A stretch of 64,000 nt of DNA, from NCBI RefSeq assembly GCF_030272615.1, contig NC_081414.1, forward strand, positions 783,098,119 to 783,162,118, read 5' to 3'. Positions within the stretch are counted from its first letter, which is position 1. Every line of letters begins with the position of its first letter. The notes beneath the pieces are model-generated. The model was not told where the DNA came from. It saw nothing but the letters and a program-made list of their open reading frames with translations, and made no database searches. Made by a program: the position numbers and the translations under genes. Of this stretch, positions 12,282 through 24,051 are shown piece after piece. Origin of the DNA: Cryptomeria japonica. Taxonomy: Eukaryota; Streptophyta; Pinopsida; Cupressales; Cupressaceae.

Positions 12282-14818
12282 TCAATAGCCATGCATAAGT
12301 GGCATACCATAAGCTGTCATGGGAGGCATTTCCATTCCACTCATACTAGGCTGAAAGCAACCTTCCATGCCCACTCCCATGCCATGCATTGGAGGTGCTG
12401 GGAAAGCAAAGGGGAAGAAGTTGAGCATATATATTCTGTAAACAAAATAGGCACATATTTATTTCTACAAAAGATTTAAAATATTTATTAAAGAGAAACT
12501 TAAAATATTCAGAGAATCATCAAAGTATATCAAGAACCTAAAGTGGGTATGGAAACACAAAGTCAATCATATTATTCATCCAAGCAAGTTCCAAAGCCAC
12601 ATCTAGTCTGATCAAGTCATAGCATATGAACAAGCATGAAGCAAGACATTCTTTCTTGCCCCACAATTCCAAATGCAAAAGTAAGCCCCATTTCAATGCC
12701 CCAATCCAAAATGAAAATTCAAAATATACCTTAGCCTATGAGATAGAACAACCAGCTATATGTTTTACTAATTGTATATATGTTCCACAAAATACACTAG
12801 CAATTCCTCTACAAGTTCATGATCACCTGATTGAAAACCAGTTTCCATTGCATCCTTGTAAAGATTATACTTTTTAGATAGTGCAATATGATAGCACATA
12901 GTTTTTCTATAATTTCCTTTAAAATGCTATTTTTCTATAATTTCCTTAATTATGCTCTTAAAAATGCACATGCTATTTTCTATAATTTCCTTAATTATGC
13001 TCTTAAAATGCTATATTTTGTAAACAAAATAGGCACATATTTATTTGACTTCTTAAAAATAGTTAATAGAGTAGAATATGTGCTCCTTGAGGCTCAATTA
13101 AGAAAAATGCATACCTGTTGAGCAACAAGATCTTTCTCTTCTTTCTCCTTGGATTTCTCTTCTTGAACAACCTCTAACTTGTCCTTAACAAGCTCATCAA
13201 CTTTTGTCATGTATTATTGAATGAAATTTGAAAAATAAATTCTTTGAATATTAGCTATTTAATTGTGTGGAAGATTTAAAATGTTTATTAAAGAGAAACT
13301 TAAAATATTCATAGAATCATAAGAGTATATACGGAACCTGAAGTAGGTATGGAAACACAAAGTCAATCATATTATTCATCTAGCCAAGTTCCAAAGCCAC
13401 ATCTAGTCTGATAAAGGCATAGCATATGAACAAACATGAAGTAAAGCATCTTTCTTGCCCTGCAGTTCTGAAAGCAAAAGTAAGCCTCATTTCAATGCCC
13501 CAATCCAAAATGAAAATTCAAAATATACTTTAGCTTGTGAGAGAGAACAACCAGCTATATGTTTTACGAATTATATATATGTTCCACAAAATACACCACC
13601 AATTCCTCTGCAAGTTCACGATCACCCGATTGAGAACTAGTTTCCATTGCATCCTTGTAAAGATTATCCTCTTTAGACCGTGCAATATGTTAGCACATAA
13701 TTTTTCTATAATTTCTTGAAAAATGTTATTTTTCTATAATTTCCTTAATTATGCTCTTAAAAATGCGCATGCTATTTTCTATAATTTTCCTAATTTTGCT
13801 CTTAAAATGCTATATTCTATAAACAAAATAGGCACATATTTATTTGTATTTTTAAAAACTGTCGGTATAGTAGAACAAGTGCTCCTTGAGGCTCAATTAA
13901 GAAAAATGCATACCTGTTGAGAAACAAGATCTTTCTCTCCTTTCTCCTTGGATTTCTCTCCTTCGACAGCCTCTAACACGTTTCACAAAATACACCAGCA
14001 ATTCCTTTGCAAGTTCATGATCACCCGATTGAGAACTAGTTTCCATTGCATCCTTGTAAAGATTATCCTTTTTAGACAATGCAATATGTTAGCACATAAT
14101 TTTTCTATAATTTCCTTAAAAATTCTATTCTTCTATAATTTACTTTATTATGCCCTGAAAAATGCAAATGCTATTTTCTACAATTTCCTTAATTATGCTC
14201 TTAAAATGCTATAATCTATAAACAAAAATAGGCACATATTTATTGGAACTTTTAAAAATCATTAGTAGAGTAGAACAAGTGCTCCTTGAGGCTCAATTAA
14301 GTAGAATGCATACCTGTTGAGCAATAAGATCTTTCTCTTCTTGGATAGCCTCTAGCTTCTCCTTAACAAGCTCATCAACTTTTTTCGTGTATTCTTGAAT
14401 GAACTTTGAAAAAGAAATTTTTTGAATATTATATATTTAATTGTGTAGAAGATTTAAAATGTTTATCAAAGAGAAACTTAAAATATTCACATAATCATCA
14501 AAGTATATCAAGAACCTGAAGTAGGTATGGAAACACAAAGTCAATCATATTATTCATCTACACAAGTTCCAAAGCCACATCTGGTCTGATCAAGTCATAG
14601 CATATGAACAAGCATGAAGCAAAGCATTCTTTCTTGCCCTGCAGTTCCAAATTGCAAAAGTAAGCCCCATTTCAATGCCCCAATCTAAAATGAAAATTCA
14701 AAATATACCTTACCCTGTGAGAGAGAACAACCAACTATATGTTTAACAATTGTATACCTGTTTCACAAAATACACCACCAATTCCTATGCAAGTTCACGT
14801 TCACCCGATTGAGGAGAG
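12282..14818 (-). pseudogene. Clathrin heavy chain 3' exons, tandemly duplicated gene fragment
   Basis: Read on the minus strand, three exon types match the C-terminal leg of plant clathrin heavy chain, a coat protein of endocytic and Golgi vesicles. [13 protein letters not shown]...[15 protein letters not shown] occurs near 12780-12871, 13582-13676 and 13980-14079, with a cut copy at 14762-14818. [18 protein letters not shown]...MNNMIDF occurs near 12543-12659, 13338-13458 and 14517-14638. KVDELVKDKLE...KDLVAQQ occurs near 13116-13200 and 14309-14400, with a truncated one at 13914-13978. The last exon, 12282-12435, ends PAPPMHGMG...[15 protein letters not shown] and a TGA, behind an acceptor reading TTTACAG. 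Stops replace tryptophan (LV*MNNMI), one copy has a frameshift, and one acceptor AG is lost. It cannot encode clathrin. Confidence 0.87.
12478..14760. repeat. Direct tandem duplication of clathrin exon-intron units
   Basis: The intron/exon block beginning TTTATTAAAGAGAAACTTAA recurs near 12488, 13278 and 14461 (a C variant), giving steps of about 790 and 1185 bp. The middle unit is longer because a further block of about 400 bp (13578-13978 against 13980-14330) is repeated within it. A junction at about 13978 joins a truncated exon directly to the next copy. Introns and exons are duplicated together, so this is DNA-level duplication and not retroposition. Confidence 0.82.
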
Positions 14819-15073
14819 GAGGCATTGGGATACCATATACTGATGAGAGAGTGTAAAATTTGGAGTTGTACTCATGGACAAAATTTATACCAATCAAGGA
14901 GCAAAGTTGAGGAGAATTGATACATCGACAAAAACTATACCGATATGACCCATTGGCATAGTAAACACTAGCGGTAGAAGTGGGGAATTGTCTTGCCGAT
15001 AGCCGATGATGGTATTGGTAAGACTTATACCAATATGAGTGGAGAAAAGAAGAGTCCATTGGTATAGCCAAAG
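14819..15073. other. Start of copy A of the unknown repeat unit; boundary with clathrin exon
   Basis: At about 14818 the cut clathrin exon (ending in the codons for QSG on the minus strand) stops and sequence related to 49680-49960 begins. The shared landmark is TTGCCGATAGCCGATGATGG near 14993, against TTGTCGATAGCCGATAAGGC near 49873. No coding frame is recognised. Confidence 0.5.
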
Positions 15074-15945
15074 TGATCAGTATGTGTTACTTTGAGCCAC
15101 CTCGATGCCTGAAGAAATCATCGGTGAAACATATACCGATGGAACATACTCTATCGGGAAGACTTTGTTTATCGATATTTTTCATTTCGGATTACTCAAT
15201 ACTTGATGAAGGAGCAGACTGATTGAGTGAAGAGAAGACACTATCAGGAAGACTCATGGTGATGAACTTAGTTACATTGATATAGCCAAAGTGATCAGTA
15301 TGTATTACTTTGAGCCACCCCGATGCCCAAAGAAATCATCGGTGAAACATATACCGATGGACCATACTCTATCGAGAAGACTATGCTTATTAGTATATTT
15401 CATTTTTGATTACCCTAATACCCAATGAAAGAGCGGACTGATTGAGCAGAGCGAAAACACTATCGGGAAGACTCATGGCGATGAATCTGGATGCATCGGT
15501 ATAGCCAAAGTGATCGATATCTATTACATTGAGCCACCCTAATGCCCGAAGAAATAATCGGTGAAACATATACCGATGGAACATACTCTATCGGGAAGAC
15601 TTCACTTATCAGTATGTTTTGATTCATATTACCTTGATACCCGATGAAGGAGAAGACTGATTGAGCAGAGAAAAGACACTATCAGGAAGACTCATGGTGA
15701 TGAAGTCAGTTGCATCGGTATAGCCAAAGTGATTGGTATGTGTTACTTTGAGCCACCCCGACACCCAAAGAAATCATCAGTGAAACATATACCGATGGAA
15801 CATACTCTATCAGGAAGACTTTGCTTATCGCTATGTTTCATTTAGGATTACCCTAATACCCGATGAAGGAGCGGAATGATTGAGCAGAGTGAAGACACTA
15901 TTGGGAAGACTCATGGTGATGAAGTTGGTTGCATCGGGAAGATCT
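15074..15945. repeat. Tandem array, four copies of a unit of about 217 bp
   Basis: The landmark GTGATCAGTATGTGTTACTT recurs near 15074, 15290, 15509 and 15728, spacing about 216-219 bp. Each unit carries ACCGATGGAACATACTCTAT and AGGAAGACTCATGG. Copy B, at 49.7-50.2 kb, has related sequence but no comparable array. Confidence 0.82.
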
Positions 15946-16409
15946 ATGTCTATGGTGAAGCCCATCAGGGAAACAATGCCTTTCACGATAATGCTAAATG
16001 AGCTCACATGAAGCCCAATGAGAATATCGGTTTGAGATATACTAATGAGGAGGAAAAGGAGTCATCAGCTAAGGGTATCCCGATAAGAGAAAATAAGATG
16101 TCAAAGCAGATAAAGGGTTGTTCAGAGAGTGCCAAAAGGGAAATATTCATCGGGGAGACATATGTCAAAGAGAGCTATTGTGATATCAAAATTCAAAACC
16201 GAAATTTTTAAAAGTCTTCTATTTAATACTTGCAGTAGATATGCATCTATGGTTCACACGAGGCAAATTTTATGAGAAGTCCATTATTGAAAAAGAATAC
16301 GACAGAACTAGAAATTGCCTTGTCTAAATAGAGCATTGGTGAAAGAAGAATACACAGATATAACACATTGCACCTTTAAAAAACAGAGCAGAGGATTGTA
16401 ATTGAAGAA
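15946..16409. other. Leader of copy A, no gene recognised
   Basis: Between the tandem array and the first ATG of the unknown ORF. It contains more ATCGG motifs. The small frame at 16008-16211 has no family resemblance and is not called. Confidence 0.4.
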
Positions 16410-17333
16410 ATGAAAACTTTGAGTTCAACAAAAAAGAAGAGGGTGGCCAAGAGCCCTAACTCTAAGGTGAAGAAACGAAAAACTAAAGAGGTGCCTCTAG
16501 TCAAGAAGTTAAACCAAGACATGATAGACCAAATGAAGGCACCCAACCCAAAATCCAGAAGGTTGAAGCAGCACTTGTCGGGGAGAGACTAATTGGAAGA
16601 CAAGTAAAGAGAGGTCGGAGATGTCTGGACCAAGGTAAGGGGACATGAACTATTTATGTTCCACTATTTGAGAAGGAGCAAGGAGATGTCGCTCTGCAAT
16701 CCTTGGATGACAAATTTAGGTAAGCTAACAGTCCCCAATGTTTTTGTAAACATAAGATTGCTAGAGGTTTTGGTGAGGAATTATAATTTGGTGAAGAGGT
16801 CCATTCAACTCCAAAATGGGGAAGCATTTATTAGATTTTTTGTGGGTACCATAACCGAGGTTTTTAATTTAGACCCCACTACTGATAAGCCCTTGTCCTT
16901 TGGGGAGTTGGAGGAAGAAGACCTTGGAATGGACACTACATATACCAGCTAGAAATTTGCCATTCACAAGAGGCAGGCAGAAAAATTAACAGAGGAAGAT
17001 AGACCACCATTTAGCATTGATTTGTTTAGACACTACTTGTAGTACACATAAATGTCATGTGGGCAAGTAGGAGGGGTGGAGGTGCCTGATCTGGCAAGCT
17101 CTGGGCTATTGGTGTTAGCCTCTTATATACAAATGTATGAACCTAGGCCTTTTGACTATGCAACATATCTGGTGGAGAGGTTGCACAAAGGTTTTTTAAA
17201 CCTTAGGGATGATACTCATCCCAATTTCAAATTTTAATCACTATTGTTGCATCTAGCATTATTTTATGGATATGTAAAGGGTTTTTGGCTTGAGGGCCTA
17301 AAATTAAATACCAAGAATAGGGAAGGTGAGGAG
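16410..17333 (+). pseudogene. Unknown ORF family, copy A, 5' segment (split by the Tat element)
   Basis: Not recognised as any known family. The frame starts MKTLSSTKKKRVAKSP, a Lys-rich head, and continues through WTKVRGHELFMFHYL, NLGKLTVPNVFVNIRLLEVL and YEPRPFDYATYLVERL, all matched in copy B at 50339-53287. In-frame stops include TAA at 16590 and TAG at 17040. The frame runs to codons for EGEE, where the Tat element inserted, and resumes at 33341. No membrane helix or catalytic motif is visible. It may be a transposon-borne gene, since both copies lie in the CACTA element, but its function is unknown. Confidence 0.7.
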
Positions 17334-18090
17334 TGTAGACACCTAAAATTGTCCAGTCTAATTAAATAAATATTTTATTTATTTAATTATCTAAGCCTAA
17401 TTCTTCTATTAATTAAATAAATTTTTATTTATTTGATTAATTCATTTATCCTCTTCTAGCCTTATTTTTCATTTAAATAAATACATTTATTTATTTAAAT
17501 TATCCTTTTCCTAAATTAAATAAATATTTTTATTTATTTAATTATCCCACTTCTTCTATTAATTAAATAAATATTTATTTATTTAATTAATTCATTAGCT
17601 TTTTCTACACATGACACATGTCATTCATCTCTTAATTCCTACACTACCTACCCCTTTCATTATTTTACTATTTCTTCTACCTACCCTCTAATCCTAGCCG
17701 ACCTCTCTTTTTACACCTCTCAATCTTATCCCTTCATTTCATATTGTGTCTTCTATTTAAGGAGATGCTTTCTTCATTATCAAACCCTAAGGACTAATCT
17801 TGAAGACTTGGCTACACTACGATCCTACTTGCAACCACATTCCGTTCTTTGTTGAGCTCTTGTGCATATAAAAATCTGAGAGCAAATATATCAAGCAAGA
17901 TCAATGGAGATCAAAACCCTATTGGACATGTGATGGTATAATCTTTGTGATTTTGTGTTATTTGCATTGTCTTAGGTAATCTTCATATGTTATGGTGGAT
18001 CTTTGTTGATTGTTAGGCTAGGGTTTTTGTGGTTGGATTCATTTAGCCTTTCAATATTGTTGTTATTGTTATCCATTTTCACCATATACA
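17334..18090 (+). repeat. 5' LTR of the Tat element
   Basis: 757 bp. The first 270 bases are an AT-rich run of ATTAAATAAAT and ATTTATTTAAT inverted motifs. No convincing primer-binding site was recognised directly after it. Confidence 0.95.
17752..17764 (+). promoter_or_regulatory. Possible TATA box in the 5' LTR
   Basis: TCTATTTAAGGAG is the best TATA-like site in the LTR and lies about 330 bp before its end. The 3' LTR has TCTATTTTAGGAG at the same place, so only the 5' copy keeps the better match. Promoter use is inferred. Confidence 0.35.
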
Positions 18091-18117
18091 TTTTTCGATG
18101 ACATTTTAGGTATTTCC

Positions 18118-18355
18118 ACGTCTGCGAGCGTTCGGATCGCGTCTGCGAAATCTAGAATCGCGTCTACGTTTTTGACGAATTTTATTTTGCAGGTCTCAAA
18201 CAGGGGCGTCTGTGTTATATAACCGCGTCTGAGTTGTTTCTGCCCGCGTCTATGTCCGAGAGAGGTGTCTATGTGTTCTGACCGCGTCTGTGCATCATAG
18301 AACCGCGTCTGTGTCATACAGACGCGTCTGTGTCTGGTATAGCAGCGTCTGTGTT
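18118..18355 (+). repeat. Array of GCGTCTGTGTC-like motifs, cluster 1
   Basis: About ten degenerate copies of CGCGTCTGTGT spaced about 18-30 bp apart, for example ACCGCGTCTGTGTCATACAG at 18302. Spacer sequence differs between copies, so this is a motif array and not a simple tandem repeat. Confidence 0.75.
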
Positions 18356-19567
18356 CTTACTGTTTCGAATTTTAAAATTTTCTTTGGTTCAATTTTCGGA
18401 TTTCATACTTAGGGTTTGAGATCTAGTTTATTTTTGGGCTAACCCTTTCAGATCTAGCTAACTAAGTTTGTGCAGCTTGTTTTTGGAAGCAAAAACGTTT
18501 TTGTTGAAGGCCCCTTTTTCACAAAGTCTTTTGGGTTTTTTTTAAAATTTACCTAACTTGTGTGCTTGCAGGAAGGGGTGATCATTTGAAACAACCCAAA
18601 CTAATAACAATTTTGTTGCAGGGCCTTAGCTAGGGTTTTGAAATTTTGTTGTGTGCCTTGTTTTCATAGATTAGCAAACACTTCCATTGGTGCACTAAAA
18701 TTAATCATTGTCTTTTGTGTCTTGAGCAATAGGCTCTTTTTGTTTAATCTTTAGAGGGCTTGTCTTCCCGTGTGGTCATTAGGACTACTAGTGAGAAGAG
18801 AACGACCCAAGTGGTAGCAAAAGAAAAACCATCTTCTTCCAAGCCACTATAAACAAATGTATTCATGGTGAAAACTATGAATAACGTGTGCTGATTAGTT
18901 CATACCGACATTATGTTTCCCCATAAACCCGTTTGATCAAATTTATTTGATCATTTGTAGGGCGTAACCCCTACCGGCTGGGAGCCTTCTGTATTTACAG
19001 AGCTGAAAGTGTTGCATGTATGGCCACACGAGCGGATGCCCTTACTAGCACCTTTTTGTTTTAGAAGCCCAAATCCTTCTAGTTGTTGAGGCAGGAGGTC
19101 GGACCTCTGGTAGCGGCCCACACACATACGGTTCTTAGTAGAGATACAAAGTTTGCCATGGGGAGTTTTCATGGGGACTGATGCTTGGCTGACCCGAGAA
19201 GTGAGTGCCGAGGGTGGAGCCAGTGAGGTCAAGCATCTAAGTATCCGCTCTGAATAGCATAGCCTCGGGGGTAAAACCCTATGTGGGATCAACAACTATT
19301 GTCTTGGCCAGCCATAAGAATTGTGCTTGTCTTATGTTAAACATTCAAACATTCAAGACCAAACAAGAAAACATTGTGTCTTTTGTGTCTTCAAGTGTAT
19401 GCAAAACATTTTACATCAAACAACACACTTTTGGGAATCTAAACACTTGCAAACATTGAGTCCTCATCAACATTGTGTCCTCTTGTCATGAAAAACAGTC
19501 AAACAGTCGGATTTGGTCACAACAAAACAACCTCACAGATTGGAAAAATTGCACGAAGTTTACAAAA

Positions 19568-19723
19568 ACGCGTCTGTGTCTGTTTTAACCGCGTCTGGGT
19601 CATATAAACACGTCTGTGAAGGGTAGAATAGCGTCTGTGTTTTTAGCAGTGTCTGTGTCTAACAGAGACACGTCTGTGTCTGGGAATTGCATCTGTGAAG
19701 TATACAGAAGTGTCTGTGTCCAG
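19568..19723 (+). repeat. Array of GCGTCTGTGTC-like motifs, cluster 2
   Basis: About eight copies of the same motif in the same orientation, for example AACGCGTCTGTGTCTG near 19568 and AGCGTCTGTGTTTTT near 19631. Confidence 0.72.
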
Positions 19724-20212
19724 AATTAAAAATCCTTATAGTCCAGCGAACAAAGAAAATTAGTGTCGGAATACTTGAGCTTCCTAGGTTGTCTCTTCAG
19801 GTTTCATCTAGCATTCAACCTATCCTTAGGTCTCATACAATCCATCATTGCTTCACATCTCATTTTACATTCATACTTGTCTAAACTTGGGTCAAAAAGG
19901 TCACTTGCTTGTCCTCACTATACTTTGTCAACATACTACATACAACTACACTTTGCTAAGTGGTCCCTCATCAAGGTTTCTTACCTCTGGGTCTCATTTG
20001 GTCTTACTTAGAGTCAAGGTCAGCTTACCTCATCAAGAGAAACAATCATCTCTTTGGAAGTCACACCTACTCAACTACTTACATACTTGGTCTTACACTT
20101 TGGACATTGCAAGTACACCTCAAGATTCATTTACACCCCATACAACTCTTTGTCTTCCATACTCTTTCCATTTTTCATCTAGTCTCTCACATCTTGGTCA
20201 AACACCTAGTTC

Positions 20213-23200
20213 ATGGTTGAAACCCGCCTTCAAAAATCTAGGAGAATAGCTAAAGAAGCTCAAGAATCTGCAAACATGAGTTCTTATGAGTATGACAATG
20301 ATTTATTTTTCAATCCTGAGCACACTACATTGCCCGACATGGAGGTTTATAGAAACAATCCAAATGTGGAAAACACAGACACTACAAACAACACCGCTAC
20401 ACACAATGACAATGTGGACAACTTTTCAATACAATCAGCAGATATAGAAGAATCCATAATGAATCCTCATTTCAATAGATTGGTTGAAGAGATAATGAAA
20501 AGGGATAGACAGTACTTTCTACACATGATGGCACAAAGTGGAGCTAAAATACCTCATGACTTTGACATGTCTCAACTTATGGAAAATCGACCCTCACAAC
20601 AAACTCACTCTAACATGGATCAAAGGAGACCAAATAGTGGAGGAAATAGAGGACCGAATATGATACCTGAATCGCCGTCAGCTTTGCTTCAAAAACCAGA
20701 AATCCGACATACACAAGCTCAAACATATGATACTTACCTTCGAAGACCATTATGGAAGCCTTATGCAGATAGATATACTCAATCACATGCTCAAGCTATG
20801 GATCAATAAAAACAAGTGGATACTCAAAGGCATTCTCAAAATTTGGACATAAGGAAACCTCATGTCAAATTTGGGGGCAACACAATGGAAAATGAAATGC
20901 CTATAGAATATGGTATATATGCACAAAATAGATATGGGGTTCCTCAACATGAAAGTATGCCAAGTGCTCCCTATATGCCGCCTCAATATAGACCCCCTCC
21001 ATATGGACATGTCTATGATCAGTATCATTCATACATGCAACAAGCTCCTCCTCAAATTGGTGTCTCAAACATGGGATATGCTACAAGAAATCGATCGCCT
21101 CCCAAGAGCAATTTGGAGCAACAAATTAGAGATTTACAAAAGAAAATGGAGGACATGAGTACACCAAAACCAACATATACTATGAGAGACATATGTCCTT
21201 ATCCATTTGATAAGAGCATCCCAATGCCTCCATTTCTTGCACACTTTGTGACACCAAAATTTGACAAGTATAGAGGAAAGGGAGAACCCAAGGCACACAT
21301 ACGACAATTTTTCACAGCTTGCATTGAGGTAGCGGCAGAAGAAACATATTTGATGAGGTTGTTCCCACAGAGTTTGGGCGATCAAGCCATGGAATGGTTC
21401 TCTCAATTACCTCCTGGTATTAAGTCATGGGGCGACTTAGCAGAGGCATTCATTCAGCATTTCTCCTACAATATTGAGACAGATATCTCAGTCACTACTT
21501 TATGCAATACTAAACAAAAGGAAGGAGAATCTTTTGCATCATTTTTACAAAGATGGAGAAATCTAGCTAGCAGATGCTCTTGCAAAATCCCACAGAAACA
21601 AATGGTAGAAATGTTCACTCAAAACGTTAACAAGGATATTGGCTATGATCTAAGGAAAGCTTGTTTGTCCACCTTCAAGGATGTTATTGAAAAGGGCTTA
21701 GCTACATAAAAGGTCTTAATTGAACAAGGAGTCATTAAAATATTCAAGGAAAACAAAGATGACTTTAAAGGAAAAGACAAGCCAAGATTTTGGAATAAAA
21801 ACAAGAACACAGTCAATGATGGTGTTGTTGATGCCAATACAGCGAGACCTAAGTTCATCTTTTCTGGATCGAGTTCTACAAACAATCAAGTGAACACTCA
21901 AACAACTTCTAGACCACGAAGGAAGTATACCCCATTGGGAGAACCACTTGAATCAATCTTCAAAAAGCTTGTGGCAAACAAAGTGATCACAGTTCCAGAT
22001 TTTCCTCCATATGAACCAAAGGTCAAACCAAATTGGTGGAACGATGATGAGTATTGTGAATTTCATAAGAGCAAGGGTCACAAGACAGGTAATTGCCATC
22101 GACTGAAGAACATTGTGCAAGATCTCATTGATAGAGGTGATATTGAGATTGAGGGACATTCATCTAATCAAGAACATGAGATGTTTAAGGAACCATTTCC
22201 AAAGCATGACAAGGGAAAAGGTAAAGCCACAGATGATCAAGCCAACTATACTATAGCACCTTATAACTATGACTCAACTATCAATCACATCTCAATGGAC
22301 AATCATATCTCTACTATTACCATCAAGAACAAAAATCTTGAGAATCCTCCTCAGTGACCTAAGATTGTCCTAAAAGGTGTTGGATCTTTGTTTGAATCTA
22401 CCTCTGAATTTCATGTTACAACCCGTCGAGGTAAGATTACGTTGCCAGGTGCTTCAACTAAAAACACCGCTCCTTCATCTACCAAGCCTGAGTATGACCT
22501 TGTAGAATAGTTAGGGAAGACACCCGCACTCATCTCCATCCTTGAGCTCTTACGCATATCCCCCGCTCATAAAGCTATTTTAGACAAAATCTTAAGAGAC
22601 ACCATTGTCCCTACTGATCTGAACGTGGACCAGTTTCAAGCCATGGTGGGATACCTTTCCATTCCACATTCCCTCACATTCACAGAAGCCGATGACGCCT
22701 CCATAAGTCAGCCACATAATGCACCTTTACACGTTGAAGCCTTCATACACAAACATCGAATAAAGCGAGTCCTGATAGATGGAGGAGCTGGTCTAAACAT
22801 TTGTACATTGAGCACCATTAAACAATTGGGATATTCTGATAAAGCTGTGAATTCTACAAATCAAATCACCATCAAGGCTTATGATGATGAAGAGCGTTCA
22901 TCCAAAGGCACAGTCACCTTACCTCTAAGAATTGGGCCAGTCACAAAGGATGTGGTTTGTCAAGTCCTAGATCTGGATCTCACATACAACATATTGCTAG
23001 GACGTCCTTGGATTCATGAAATGAGGGCAGTCCCATCGACATATCATCAATGCATTAAGTTTCCTCATAATGGAGTTGAGGTAACAGTTAACGGTGATCC
23101 TAATCCATTCATATACTGCAATAACCTGAGATCACATACTGAGACCATCATTCCCAGTAATCGTGAGACTGCTCCTTCTTCAGCATACATTGACCCTGAG

Positions 23201-24019
23201 TCATTAAAACCCTCGACATCAAAACAAGGTGAACTTAAAGGCAAATTTCAAGACAAAGGCATGGGAGAATACACTTTAAATCAGACCATGTTTTTACGAC
23301 AAGTCATGAGTTCTCCAAAAGAATATGGAAGGCCATATCCTAACAAGCAAATATCCATGATGATACTCAAATGGGATCCTACTACCTTTCAAAGATGGGG
23401 CGAACTAGAAGAGGAAAATTTATACAAAATTCTCTACAAAGACATTGAAGAGGACACACATGATCAGATTAATATACCCTGTGAGAACTATGGCAAAGGC
23501 TTCAAGATTTTACAAAGATTCGGGTATGATGGAAAGAGCCCTCTTGGGTTACGCAAAGAAGGTGTCATGGAGCCCTTATAGCCTGAATTGACTGTAAGAA
23601 TAGAATGCTCAAAGGGACTTGGTTTTCTGACTTCCAAGATCCACACTCAAAGGACAGAAGAGGCATCACAAATCAAAATTGCTAAAATTCAACAAGAAGA
23701 TTACTATTCCACAGATTCCAATGAATGGGAATGGGGTTCAGACAAATCCTCCAATGACTATGAGGTCACCGAGACATTCAGAGAGCCAGATGAACCCACA
23801 GAAGAAGAGGAATTTTACAAAAAGTTCAGAGTTGGTCAAGAAACAACTCATAAGGATTCCCCACAGTCTTCGTTTCAAGGTCCTAGGTCAAAATCACATA
23901 GGATGAGGACACCTGTCCCAGAAGGCGCTACTAGTGATGACAATTTGGATTCACTTGCGATTGAAACTGATGAGGAGAGTGCCATCGATGACCTCGACGA
24001 TTGCCTCGATATTTTCTGA
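20213..24019 (+). pseudogene. Tat element gag-protease, interrupted by five stops
   Basis: One frame starts MVETRLQKSRRIAKEAQESA. The capsid core shows GEPKAHIRQFFTACIEVAAE and QAMEWFSQLPPG (about 21280-21420). A Cys/His zinc knuckle, CEFHKSKGHKTGNCHRL, lies at about 22055-22105. The protease has VLIDGGAGLNICT at about 22769-22807 and ILLGRPWIHEM, and a G-patch-like segment (GKGFKILQRFGYDGK) lies near 23493-23537. The frame is broken only by TAA 20807, TAA 21707, TGA 22355, TAG 22508 and TAG 23579, each explicable as C-to-T in a Gln or Arg codon. A one-base frame change near 24016-24022 leads into the polymerase. Gag builds the particle and protease matures it. Confidence 0.9.
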
Positions 24020-24051
24020 ATATAACCACATCTTCACTCTTAGCCCGGTAA

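Larger units (their letters stand above)
18091..20212 (+). other. Untranslated leader of the Tat element
   Basis: A 2.1-kb stretch before gag with no coding frame that looks real. It holds two arrays of GCGTCTGTGTC-like motifs (18118-18355 and 19568-19723) and, between them, a more GC-rich block (about 18960-19310) starting near GTAACCCCTACCGGCTGGGA. The minus-strand frame over that block has no known family and is not called. Confidence 0.6.

Noticed and set aside
13897-14079. A real small gene encoding a clathrin-like 60-residue protein
   Set aside because: It is a fusion of two truncated clathrin exons across a duplication junction, with no support for its own promoter.
18951-19295. Minus-strand 114-codon frame in the Tat leader
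   Set aside because: No family match, and it lies in the untranslated leader; probably a chance frame in a GC-richer block.
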